DNA of 7,847 nucleotides from Bacteroidota bacterium. Lineage in GTDB: Bacteria; Bacteroidota; Bacteroidia; Chitinophagales; Chitinophagaceae. Of this stretch, positions 1-6,924 are shown piece after piece (position 1 is the first letter of the stretch; the number at the start of each line of letters is the position of its first letter). The stretch is from contig CANHJA010000102.1 of the NCBI GenBank assembly GCA_947460795.1, positions 1 to 7,847 on the forward strand, in the 5' to 3' direction. Position numbers and translations under genes: made by a program. The notes beneath the pieces are model-generated. The model had not been told where the DNA came from, made no database searches, and saw nothing but the letters and a program-made list of their open reading frames with translations.

Positions 1-1516
1 AATTTACTACCACATAAGCTCCTCCTTGTTGCACAAAATAACTGGTAGGAATGCTAAATGCAGGAGTCAATGAAATATTAAATCCACCATATCCATATAA
101 CAAAACAGGCATTGGCGTTTCGCCCAAAGGCATATCTTTTCTGTGATAAACAAACATAGGAACTTGGGTGCCATCTTTACTTGTAAACCACAATTGCTCC
201 ACCACGGTATTGTCTAAACTTGTTTTTACTTCTGAGTTTTTAAACAAAGTACTTTCGCCCGTTTGGAGATCGTATTTATAAATTGTTGGCGGACTGTTGT
301 ACGATGTGTAGGTGTAAAATGTATGGTCATCTTTTTGACTGCCACCAAAACCTGTAACCGTTCCTAAGCCAGGCAGCTGCAATGTTTTTTCAAATTTTCC
401 ATCTACCGTATAGACATCTATTTTTGAACACGCTTTTTCTAAATAACTGCAAAATAATTTATTTCCTACACGACTAACTGCATCTAATTTTACTGTTTTT
501 TCCGCAATAAAAGGAACCCAATTTTCTCGTTTTGTGTTTTTAGGATCTACCAACACCAATTGATAATTGGGCGCATTGGCATTGGTGTAAATTAAAAATT
601 TACCCTGCACAACATCAATAAAATCTTGGTTAATATCAAATCCTTTGCTTAATAATTTGAATGCTTTTTGCTCTTTATTTTTCAAATCCCAAAAATACAA
701 TTCACTGCCATCGGTTCCTTCACTTACACTCATGATTAACCAACGCTCATCTTCACTAATGCCCACTCCTTTGTATCTAAGCGGATGCAATTTATCTTCA
801 TAAATTAATTTATCTTGACTTTGGCTAGTGCCTATTTTGTGAAAAAATATTTTTTGATATTCCGTTTTAGCTGAAAACTTTTGTGCATCATTTTTTGGCT
901 TATCATAGCCGCTGTAATAAAAACCTTCGTCACCAACCCAAGCAATTCCCGAAAATTTAGAATACTCAATCTTATCAGCAATTAACTTTTTAGAGGCTAC
1001 ATCCATCACATAAATATCTTGCCAATCGCTGCCTGCATTGGAAACAGCATAGGCACACCATTTTTGTTTTTTTGAAAGCTCTATCGCTCCCAAAGACGAA
1101 GTTCCATTTTTATTTAAACTATTTGGATCAATAAAAACGGTAGGCGTGCCGGTAATTCCTTTTTGAATATAGAGTACACTTTGATTTTGCAAACCATCAT
1201 TTTTATAAAATAAATAATATTCACCTTCTTTTGATGGGCTGCTATACTTTGCATAATTCCATAAATTAGTCAACTCTTGATTGACGGTTTGTCTGAATGG
1301 TATTTCGTTTAAAATACTTTCTGTATATGCGTTTTGTTCTTCAACCCATTTTTTAGTTGGTTCCGCATTGTCATTTTCTAACCAGCGATAGGGATCATTA
1401 ACAGTCTTACCAAAATACACATCTTGAACATCTTCTTTAGTGGTTAATGGCATTGTTGATTGTGCATTTGCTAAATTTGTAATCATCATTAAAAGGGCAA
1501 ATTGTATTTTTTTCAT
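1..1516 (-). CDS. Prolyl oligopeptidase, S9A family, secreted (3' end beyond the window)
   Basis: Serine peptidase that cleaves short peptides after proline, probably in the periplasm. The reading frame is open from an ATG at 1516 to the left edge, giving 505 residues and no stop codon. Residues 1-18 (MKKIQFALLMMITNLANA) form a clean signal peptide with likely cleavage before Gln19. DPYRWLE at 41-47 is the family's N-terminal hallmark. The middle (about 80-430) has the repetitive beta-strand character of the seven-bladed propeller. YGYGGFNISLTPAFS starts at 474, where the alpha/beta-hydrolase domain begins, close to its position in the mammalian enzyme. The catalytic Ser, Asp and His lie in the roughly 200 residues beyond the edge and cannot be checked. 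The only neighbour on the same strand is a DUF58 gene 80 bases upstream; I see no functional link. Family assignment is secure; the exact specificity is inferred. Confidence 0.93.
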   Translation of the reverse strand, partial: MKKIQFALLMMITNLANAQSTMPLTTKEDVQDVYFGKTVNDPYRWLENDNAEPTKKWVEEQNAYTESILNEIPFRQTVNQELTNLWNYAKYSSPSKEGEYYLFYKNDGLQNQSVLYIQKGITGTPTVFIDPNSLNKNGTSSLGAIELSKKQKWCAYAVSNAGSDWQDIYVMDVASKKLIADKIEYSKFSGIAWVGDEGFYYSGYDKPKNDAQKFSAKTEYQKIFFHKIGTSQSQDKLIYEDKLHPLRYKGVGISEDERWLIMSVSEGTDGSELYFWDLKNKEQKAFKLLSKGFDINQDFIDVVQGKFLIYTNANAPNYQLVLVDPKNTKRENWVPFIAEKTVKLDAVSRVGNKLFCSYLEKACSKIDVYTVDGKFEKTLQLPGLGTVTGFGGSQKDDHTFYTYTSYNSPPTIYKYDLQTGESTLFKNSEVKTSLDNTVVEQLWFTSKDGTQVPMFVYHRKDMPLGETPMPVLLYGYGGFNISLTPAFSIPTSYFVQQGGAYVVVN

Positions 1517-1541
1517 TTTATAAAAAATAATAATTGTTTTG

Positions 1542-1549
1542 TAAATATA
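1542..1549 (-). promoter_or_regulatory. Candidate -7 promoter element of the prolyl oligopeptidase gene
   Basis: On the minus strand this reads TATATTTA, seven of eight matches to the Bacteroidota -7 consensus TAnnTTTG (the final G is A). It lies 25 bases before the ATG, which would leave a leader of roughly 15-20 bases. No clear TTTG box is present about 20 bases further upstream, so the call is weak. If real, the peptidase is transcribed independently of the DUF58 gene. Confidence 0.3.
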
Positions 1550-1580
1550 GAAAAACCAACGTAAAAGTAGTACACAGCAC

Positions 1581-1596
1581 TCTCTTTAGAAAGAGA
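1581..1596. repeat. 16-base perfect palindrome just after the DUF58 stop codon
   Basis: TCTCTTTAGAAAGAGA is fully self-complementary and directly abuts the DUF58 stop codon (1597-1599). As RNA it could form a five-pair stem with a six-base loop. No run of U follows on the minus strand, so it is at best a weak terminator or mRNA 3'-end hairpin. It could equally be a protein-binding palindrome upstream of the peptidase gene. Confidence 0.4.
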
Positions 1597-2496
1597 TTAA
1601 ATCATTTTATTCCTTTTAATTAAATAAGAAAGCAACACTTTATCAAATCCTTCATTGATGTCGGCATCCACGATATCAATGCCGAATTGTCCACATTTTA
1701 AATTCAACTGCTTGCGATATTCAGTCATCTGTTGGGTGTAAGCATCTTTCAATTGGGTTGAATTCATTTTTAAGGTTTCACCCGATTCTAAATCGATGAA
1801 TTCATAAGGCCTATTTTCAAATTCAAAATCGACTTCATATTTTTTGTCTTGCACATGAAACAAAATCACTTCGTGTTTGTTGTATTTTAAATGTTGGAGC
1901 GCATCAAAAATTTCATCGGTTTCCGATACTTTATCCAGCATGTCACTAAAAATGACAACCAAGGATCGCTTGTGAATATTTTCGGCTATTTGATGTAAAA
2001 TTTTTGATGCTGAAGTAGATTGATTGGGCGTGTTAAGTTTGGCCAGTTTCTCTAATTCTGTCATCAACATTTTTTGATGAACCGTATTGCTTTTACATTT
2101 TGTGTGAAATTTTAAATCGGTATCAAAAATAGAAAGCCCTGAAGCATCCAATTGCTTTTTTAAAATAGTGGCAATTGAAGCAGCCGCCAGACAAGAAAAT
2201 TGTAACTTATTCGCTACTTGTCTATCTTGAGGAAAAAGCATTGAAGAGGAACTATCAATTACGAGTTGACAACGCAGGTTTGTTTCTTCTTCATATTTTT
2301 TTATGAACAATTTATCTGACCGGCCAAAAACTTTCCAATCGATGTGTTTAAGATTATCCCCTGTATTGTATAGCCTATGTTCAGCAAATTCAACAGAAAA
2401 CCCATGAAAAGGACTTTTGTGTAAGCCAATGATAAACCCTTCTACCACTTGTTTTGCAAGCAATTCGATGTTTTCTAGCTGTTGTTGTAATTGCAT
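1597..2496 (-). CDS. DUF58 domain protein with von Willebrand factor A-like fold
   Basis: A 299-residue soluble protein with no signal peptide or membrane helix. Residues 26-73 carry the DUF58 signature: HKSPFHGFSVEFAEHR, then GDxxxxIDWKV, then LFIKKYEEETN. It continues directly into a vWA-type fold with the metal-ion-dependent adhesion site DSSSS at 81-85 and a second acidic element, FSDMLD, at 183-188. DUF58 proteins usually act with MoxR AAA+ ATPases, often in operons with BatA-type vWA membrane proteins, as chaperone or metal-insertion systems. Neither partner is beside it here: upstream lies a divergent lipoprotein gene, downstream a peptidase. It begins at the ATG at 2496; the conserved block starts about 25 residues in, as expected. 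The biochemical role is unknown; the family call is firm. Confidence 0.9.
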   Translation of the reverse strand: MQLQQQLENIELLAKQVVEGFIIGLHKSPFHGFSVEFAEHRLYNTGDNLKHIDWKVFGRSDKLFIKKYEEETNLRCQLVIDSSSSMLFPQDRQVANKLQFSCLAAASIATILKKQLDASGLSIFDTDLKFHTKCKSNTVHQKMLMTELEKLAKLNTPNQSTSASKILHQIAENIHKRSLVVIFSDMLDKVSETDEIFDALQHLKYNKHEVILFHVQDKKYEVDFEFENRPYEFIDLESGETLKMNSTQLKDAYTQQMTEYRKQLNLKCGQFGIDIVDADINEGFDKVLLSYLIKRNKMI

Positions 2497-2531
2497 GTTT
2501 TAAAAATAATTGGTAAATTTATTCTATATAG

Positions 2532-2563
2532 TTGTGTTGAAAAAATAAGTTTTGCTATATTTG
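2532..2563 (+). promoter_or_regulatory. Bacteroidota-type promoter of the small lipoprotein gene
   Basis: TATATTTG at 2556-2563 matches the -7 consensus TAnnTTTG perfectly. TTG at 2532-2534 lies 21 bases upstream of it and can serve as the -33 box; a second TTG at 2537-2539 gives a 16-base spacer. Transcription should begin near 2568-2571, leaving a leader of about 12 bases before the ATG at 2582. Because the -7 element overlaps the possible upstream TTG start at 2552, it also rules out that start. Confidence 0.65.
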
Positions 2564-2581
2564 ACTGAATTTTTAACAAGC

Positions 2582-2824
2582 ATGAAAAATATTTTACGCA
2601 CAATTGCTGTTTTGTCATCTCTTTTAATGGGGTCTTGTACGCAAGAATACACTTGTCAGTGTATCGTAAAATATACTGGTAAACCGCCAGGATTAACAGA
2701 CAGTGCATTGCATGAATTTGCCATCCGAGACACAAAAAAAGAAGCAAAATCTAAATGTGAAGCAAATTCCACAACGGCAACAGCAGATAATGTGACCATG
2801 ACTGAAAAATGTAGATTATATTAA
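2582..2824 (+). CDS. Small cysteine-containing lipoprotein of unknown function
   Basis: An 80-residue protein I do not recognise as a named family. Residues 1-18 (MKNILRTIAVLSSLLMGS) form a lipoprotein signal sequence ending at Cys19; the lipobox L-M-G-S-C is acceptable though not canonical. The mature part is about 62 residues with four more cysteines (25, 27, 59, 77), which could make two disulfides in the periplasm or on the cell surface. It contains a basic segment around 51-58 and a Thr/Ala-rich stretch at 62-72. I chose the ATG at 2582 over an in-frame TTG at 2552 because the signal peptide begins there and the upstream start overlaps the promoter. It forms a single-gene unit with its own promoter and a strong terminator, divergent from the DUF58 gene. 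Function cannot be inferred. Confidence 0.8.
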   Translation: MKNILRTIAVLSSLLMGSCTQEYTCQCIVKYTGKPPGLTDSALHEFAIRDTKKEAKSKCEANSTTATADNVTMTEKCRLY

Positions 2825-2845
2825 TTTATTCATATAAAAATAAGT

Positions 2846-2877
2846 AAATGACTGTCTTTGAGGCAGTCATTTTTTTT
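2846..2877 (+). terminator. Strong intrinsic terminator after the lipoprotein gene
   Basis: Stem arms AAATGACTGTC (2846-2856) and GGCAGTCATTT (2862-2872) pair around the loop TTTGA, with one G-U pair, and run into a T tract ending at 2877. It begins 21 bases after the stop codon. The outer A-T pairs mean it could also work weakly in reverse, but the U tract on the plus strand fits the lipoprotein transcript. It separates that unit from the PurF-like gene downstream. Confidence 0.9.
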
Positions 2878-2941
2878 AGCTTCCAGCTGCACACATATTA
2901 TCCAATTCAATTTCCACTTTTCGATTCCTGTACCCTATTTT

Positions 2942-2994
2942 ATAAATATTTAATAAATAGCATAAAATTGTTCGAATGATTCAATAAATATTTA
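2942..2994. repeat. Pair of 11-base palindromic direct repeats upstream of the PurF-like gene
   Basis: ATAAATATTTA occurs at 2942-2952 and again at 2984-2994, 42 bases apart, about four helical turns. The core TAAATATTTA is a perfect palindrome in both copies, and the second extends to ATAAATATTTAT. Both lie upstream of the likely -7 element at 3007, so they could be operator half-sites. The sequence is purely A/T in an A/T-rich spacer, so chance is a serious alternative. Confidence 0.4.
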
Positions 2995-3006
2995 TCACAA
3001 TTGGTA

Positions 3007-3014
3007 TAACTTTG
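3007..3014 (+). promoter_or_regulatory. -7 promoter element of the PurF-like gene
   Basis: TAACTTTG matches the Bacteroidota -7 consensus TAnnTTTG perfectly. Only seven bases separate it from the ATG at 3022, so transcription would begin at or within a few bases of the start codon, giving a leaderless or almost leaderless mRNA. No convincing TTTG box is seen about 20 bases upstream (2980-2990), which lowers confidence. Confidence 0.5.
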
Positions 3015-3021
3015 CCCACCT

Positions 3022-4875
3022 ATGTCAGACGAAATTCTTCATGAATGTGGGATTGCTTACTTAAGATTACGCAAACCCTTAGAATATTATCATAAACAAT
3101 ATGGCACTGCTTTTTGGGGCTTAAATAAGCTCTACTTAATGATGGAAAAACAGCACAACAGAGGTCAGGATGGTGCTGGGATTGCCACAGTTAAGCTTAA
3201 TATGCCTGAAGGCCATCCTTTTATGAAACGAATTAGAAGCAATGTAACCCAAAGCATTGCCGATATTTTCAAAATAGTACAACAAGAAATTGAAGATGTA
3301 GAAAAACTACGCCCTGATATTAGAAACTACCCCAACCTTTTAAAAGGATATTTGAGCTATATGGGCGAAGTAATGATGGGGCATCTTCGTTATGGAACTC
3401 AAGGTAAAAACAATATTGAAAATTGTCACCCATTTGTAAAAGGCGATGTAAGTCCCTTGAAAAGTATTGCATTGGCTGGAAATTTTAATTTAGTAAATAC
3501 CCAAGAATTATTTGCATTTGTAAATCAGCAAGAAGATACAAGTATTGATAATTGCGAAAGTGATTTAAGTGCGATGTTGGAAGTCATTCATTTCTTTTTG
3601 AAAGAGGCTGTAGAAGCAGATGCTGCCAATTTGAACTGGGTAGATATTTTAAGCAAAGCAACAAATAAATTTGATGGTGGATTTGTTGTAGAAGGATTGT
3701 GTGGCAATGGAGACAGTTTTGTATTAAGAGACAAACACGGTATTCGTCCTGCCTTTTATTATATTGATGAAGAAACGATAGCAGTAGCTTCTGAAAGACC
3801 AGTTTTAATGACTGCTTTCAAAACCACTATCGAAAACATTAAAGAATTACCTGCAGGGCACGCGTTAATAGTGAAAGCAGATGGTAGTTATACCTTGGAG
3901 CGCATTATGGAAGAAACAGAGAAGAAGGCGTGTAGTTTTGAACGCATTTATTTTTCTCGTGGCAGTGATGCCGAAATTTACAATGAACGAAAACAATTGG
4001 GTCGCTTACTTTCTGAGAAAGTGTTGAAATCCATTAACCACGACTTAAGAAATACCATTTTTTCTTTCATACCAAACACAGCTGAAGTTGCATTTTATGG
4101 ATTAATAAAAGGCGCTGAAGCGTATTTAAATGAAATCAAAATTCAACGCATTCAAAGTTGGGATAAAGATTTTGATGAAGAGAAACTTCGTGAAATGATT
4201 GAGCGCAGGGTTCGCATTGAAAAAATTGCAATCAAAGATGTGAAAATGAGAACCTTCATTACGGAAGAAAGTGCTCGCAATGAAATGGTGCAACACGTTT
4301 ATGACATCACCTATGGTACAGTTCGTGCTGAAATTGATAGCTTGGTAATTATTGACGATTCGATTGTTAGAGGCACTACTCTTCGTGAAAGTATTATTCG
4401 AATGCTAGACAGATTAGGACCTAAAAAAATTACCGTTGTTTCAAGTGCACCGCAAATTCGTTATCCTGATTGTTATGGAATCGACATGAGTAAGATGGGC
4501 GATTTTATAGCCTTTCAAGCGACTGTTGAATTATTAAAAGAAAATAATAAAGCACATTTATTAGATGATGTGTATGCAGAATGTTTGCAAGCACAAAAAT
4601 CAAATACGTTGACTTCTGAAAACTTTGTAAAGAAAATTTACAAGCAATTTTCGGTGGATGCAATCAGTTTAAAAATTGGTCAAATGTTGCGTCCTGAAGA
4701 TGTGCATGCTGAAATAGATTTAATTTACCAAAGCATTGAAGATTTACACAGTGCTTGCCCTCACAATAAAGGAGATTGGTATTTTACAGGCGATTATCCA
4801 ACACCAGGAGGTAATGCAGTTGTCAACAAAGCGTTCATGAATTACATGGAAGGCAAAGATGGCAGAGGATATTAA
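3022..4875 (+). CDS. Long amidophosphoribosyltransferase-like protein (PurF family, glutamine amidotransferase class II)
   Basis: PurF enzymes make 5-phosphoribosylamine from PRPP and glutamine, the first step of purine synthesis, in the cytoplasm. Residues 1-8 look like the short propeptide, with Cys9 (HE-CGI) as the Ntn nucleophile; this fixes the start, since a later start would lose it. The glutaminase domain shows RGQDGAG (47-53) and GHLRYGT (120-126), but the usual HNGN motif reads GNFN (153-156). The phosphoribosyltransferase domain carries the PRPP loop VIIDDSIVRGTT (442-453) and PDCYGID (482-488). At 617 residues it exceeds the usual 470-510, with inserts near 70-115 and 380-405 and a longer C-terminus. 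The FTGDYP region (588-593) aligns with the CxxCFTGKYP end of iron-sulfur PurF, but both cysteines are gone. It is probably a Bacteroidota paralog; a standard PurF may exist elsewhere, so activity is inferred. Confidence 0.88.
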   Translation: MSDEILHECGIAYLRLRKPLEYYHKQYGTAFWGLNKLYLMMEKQHNRGQDGAGIATVKLNMPEGHPFMKRIRSNVTQSIADIFKIVQQEIEDVEKLRPDIRNYPNLLKGYLSYMGEVMMGHLRYGTQGKNNIENCHPFVKGDVSPLKSIALAGNFNLVNTQELFAFVNQQEDTSIDNCESDLSAMLEVIHFFLKEAVEADAANLNWVDILSKATNKFDGGFVVEGLCGNGDSFVLRDKHGIRPAFYYIDEETIAVASERPVLMTAFKTTIENIKELPAGHALIVKADGSYTLERIMEETEKKACSFERIYFSRGSDAEIYNERKQLGRLLSEKVLKSINHDLRNTIFSFIPNTAEVAFYGLIKGAEAYLNEIKIQRIQSWDKDFDEEKLREMIERRVRIEKIAIKDVKMRTFITEESARNEMVQHVYDITYGTVRAEIDSLVIIDDSIVRGTTLRESIIRMLDRLGPKKITVVSSAPQIRYPDCYGIDMSKMGDFIAFQATVELLKENNKAHLLDDVYAECLQAQKSNTLTSENFVKKIYKQFSVDAISLKIGQMLRPEDVHAEIDLIYQSIEDLHSACPHNKGDWYFTGDYPTPGGNAVVNKAFMNYMEGKDGRGY

Positions 4876-4908
4876 TAATGGTTACTGATTAATTGTAAAA
4901 TTTAAACA

Positions 4909-4935
4909 ATTGCATGAATTCCTTTATAATGCAAT
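4909..4935. terminator. Candidate hairpin between convergent genes
   Basis: ATTGCAT (4909-4915) and ATGCAAT (4929-4935) are perfect inverted copies around a 13-base loop, placed between the stop of the PurF-like gene and that of the convergent glycosyltransferase. No T tract follows directly on either strand, although an A5/T8 stretch lies at 4942-4955. It could be a weak shared terminator; the position supports this more than the structure does. Confidence 0.3.
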
Positions 4936-4969
4936 AGTACCAAAAATATTTTTTTGAACTATAAATTCA

Positions 4970-5998
4970 TTAAATGAACATCAATTGTTCTTCAAACGGT
5001 TGTGCTTTTTTATATGGGTACGTATCTACAATATACTGTAATGTCTCTTGAATATTATTGGCTTGAATATTAATATCAGCCCTATTTTCATTATACCAAT
5101 GAGCAATTTTAGTTGTAAATGTTTCATCAATAGAATCTAAAACTGTAACCCCCATTTTTTGCAAAGCAGCCGCATTACATTCTTGTTCATAATGATCTTT
5201 AATAGGTATGCTCATTAATTTTTTTCCTAAATAAAGTGCTTCCGAAGGTGTCTCAAAACCACCACCTGTTATTAATCCATGACAAGACAACAAGCTTTCA
5301 TTAAATAATTTTTGAAATATAGGGAAGTAGGTAATATTGCCTTCAGTGTAACTATTTTTTACGGATGACAAGAACCAATGAAAATGAATATCTGGTAATT
5401 GTTTAAACGTATCTTTTAGACAGTCTTCTTGAAATGCAGGCAAATAAACCGTTACATGCTTTTGATCTTTTACTTCTTGGTGCATCATTTCTTCTTTTAT
5501 AACAGGAGAAAAAATATAATCATCATAGCTTTGAAAATGCAATCCTACATAATTAGTAGATTTTGCAAAGTTTTTTAATACGAATTCACCTAACATATTT
5601 TTTTTATTTGGCCTAGGGGTTTGTTTACTTTGAAAACTGGCTTGATGTCCAAATTGTACTGAGTTCTTTTTTTGAAGTTTACATGCCAATGCGGTGATAC
5701 AATCAAAGTCGTTTATAATAATATCATAATTTTTAATTGGCAAATCGCTCGCCTCTTTTATTATGCTAATGGGTTTTGTATTTTTAATGATATCCCAATA
5801 ATTTAAACCGCCACATTTGCTATAATGCAAACTCAGTCCTTTACTTTTATATCGAATTGGGAAAGGCACATCTATATGAGAATTGTTACCACTCACGAAT
5901 ATATCTACATCCCCCATTTTTTGTAAATGCGGATACAATTGTGAAGCTCTACTTAAATGGCCATTACCAGTGGCTTGAACAGCATAAAATATTTTCAT
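4970..5998 (-). CDS. GT-B fold glycosyltransferase, MurG/MGDG synthase-like
   Basis: A 342-residue cytoplasmic or membrane-associated enzyme that probably transfers a sugar from a nucleotide-sugar to a lipid or envelope acceptor. The N-terminal domain opens MKIFYAVQATGNGHLSRA, with the glycine-rich GNGHLSR (11-17) typical of MurG, diacylglycerol glycosyltransferases and related GT-B families. INDFDCITAL (95-104) ends a Rossmann strand. The C-terminal domain has LITGGGFETPSEALYLGKK (242-260), the donor nucleotide-sugar site, followed by EQECNAAALQKMGV (271-284). No signal peptide or membrane helix is visible. It lies 21 bases downstream of the LpxH-like gene on the same strand, which strongly suggests one operon. 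Donor and acceptor cannot be read from the sequence. Family-level confidence is high, substrate unknown. Confidence 0.88.
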   Translation of the reverse strand: MKIFYAVQATGNGHLSRASQLYPHLQKMGDVDIFVSGNNSHIDVPFPIRYKSKGLSLHYSKCGGLNYWDIIKNTKPISIIKEASDLPIKNYDIIINDFDCITALACKLQKKNSVQFGHQASFQSKQTPRPNKKNMLGEFVLKNFAKSTNYVGLHFQSYDDYIFSPVIKEEMMHQEVKDQKHVTVYLPAFQEDCLKDTFKQLPDIHFHWFLSSVKNSYTEGNITYFPIFQKLFNESLLSCHGLITGGGFETPSEALYLGKKLMSIPIKDHYEQECNAAALQKMGVTVLDSIDETFTTKIAHWYNENRADINIQANNIQETLQYIVDTYPYKKAQPFEEQLMFI

Positions 5999-6019
5999 CC
6001 AATTAATTATTTAAAAAGA

Positions 6020-6853
6020 TTAAGACATTACCAAAATTTTATTCATCAAATCATTGATATTTAAAACAGACTCATCCTCTTTTTCATCCACTACATTTAC
6101 AACTGATTTTTCTTCATATTGATAAATCGACCAACTTTTGTCAACGTATTCTAAAGCCGTCAAATTCTCAACCCAATCACCACTGTTTAAATAAATTACG
6201 CTCCCTTTTTCAGTTTCTACCACTCTATTTTGCTGTTTATGAATATGTCCGCAAATAACATAATCAAACTTTTTATCTATGGCAATTTCTGCTGCTGTAG
6301 TTTCAAAATTATTTATCCATGAAACGGCTTTTTTCACACTGTTCTTAACTTTTTTAGAAAAACTCATTTTTTCTTTTCCCATTTTTTCTAAACACCAATT
6401 AATCATTCTATTTAATAAAATAATTAAATCGTAACTTTTACCTCCAATTTTAGCTAAAATTTTTGCAGAACCATTTGTTGTGCTATCAAATATATCTCCA
6501 TGAAAAATCCATGCTTTCTTTTCATCAATTTCTAAAATATATTTATCAACTAAGTGTAAATTTCCGAAAGATAAATCGGTGTATTTTCGGAGCAAATCAT
6601 CATGATTTCCTGTGATGTAAATAACTTCTACTCCTTGGCTGGCCATTTTCATAATTCTACGCAACACATTCATATGCGCTTTTGGAAAATAGTTCTTACT
6701 GAAATTCCAAATATCTATAATATCGCCGTTTAAAATTAATTTTTTGGGGTTGATCGATTTAAGATAGGTCAAGAGTTCTTTAGCGTGGCAGCCATATGTG
6801 CCTAAATGCACATCACTTATTATTACTATATCTAATGTTCTTTTTGGGTTCAT
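6020..6853 (-). CDS. Calcineurin-like metallophosphoesterase, LpxH-like (UDP-2,3-diacylglucosamine diphosphatase family)
   Basis: A 277-residue cytoplasmic enzyme with every metal-binding motif of the family: DVH (D14, H16), GDIID (D44), GNHD (N83, H84), HGD (H118) and GHIH (H203, H205). Their spacing closely matches E. coli LpxH (D8, H10, D41, N79, H114, H195, H197), which hydrolyses UDP-2,3-diacylglucosamine to lipid X in lipid A synthesis. Residues 140-185 form a helical, Lys-rich insert like the lid that holds the acyl chains. The acidic tail after 255 seems variable. I start it at the ATG at 6853 and not at a TTG five codons upstream, since the conserved part begins at NPKRTLDIVIISDVH. 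The downstream glycosyltransferase suggests a glycolipid pathway. It may be the true LpxH or a paralog acting on another phospholipid. Confidence 0.85.
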   Translation of the reverse strand: MNPKRTLDIVIISDVHLGTYGCHAKELLTYLKSINPKKLILNGDIIDIWNFSKNYFPKAHMNVLRRIMKMASQGVEVIYITGNHDDLLRKYTDLSFGNLHLVDKYILEIDEKKAWIFHGDIFDSTTNGSAKILAKIGGKSYDLIILLNRMINWCLEKMGKEKMSFSKKVKNSVKKAVSWINNFETTAAEIAIDKKFDYVICGHIHKQQNRVVETEKGSVIYLNSGDWVENLTALEYVDKSWSIYQYEEKSVVNVVDEKEDESVLNINDLMNKILVMS

Positions 6854-6878
6854 TATTTTATAGTACAAAATTGAAAAT

Positions 6879-6924
6879 CAAATGTGACTTAATTGTATCT
6901 TAAACTTTACATTAATATTAAGTC
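6879..6924 (-). promoter_or_regulatory. Candidate promoter/operator region of the phosphoesterase-glycosyltransferase operon
   Basis: On the minus strand CACATTTG (6879-6886) matches seven of eight positions of TAnnTTTG and lies about 25 bases before the ATG. A second near-match, CAATTTTG, is found closer to the start. Overlapping the first is an 8-base inverted repeat, GACTTAAT (6886-6893) and ATTAAGTC (6917-6924), with arm centres 31 bases apart. Within its right half is the palindrome TTAATATTAA (6912-6921). This could be a repressor site, but no -33 box is clear and the sequence is A/T-rich. Confidence 0.3.

Noticed and set aside
2552..2581. Upstream TTG start of the lipoprotein gene
   Set aside because: It would place ten residues before the signal peptide and overlaps the perfect -7 promoter element at 2556-2563.
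2475..2747. 90-codon minus-strand ORF across the lipoprotein gene
   Set aside because: It lies antisense to the lipoprotein gene and overlaps the start of the DUF58 gene; its translation has no family features, and the plus strand has a promoter, signal peptide and terminator.
4966..4978. TTCATT-A-AATGAA palindrome at the glycosyltransferase stop codon
   Set aside because: The one-base centre cannot form an RNA loop, and half of it is coding sequence; probably chance in A/T-rich DNA.
6854..6868. Upstream TTG start of the LpxH-like gene
   Set aside because: It adds only MYYKI before the ATG at 6853, which matches the usual family N-terminus.
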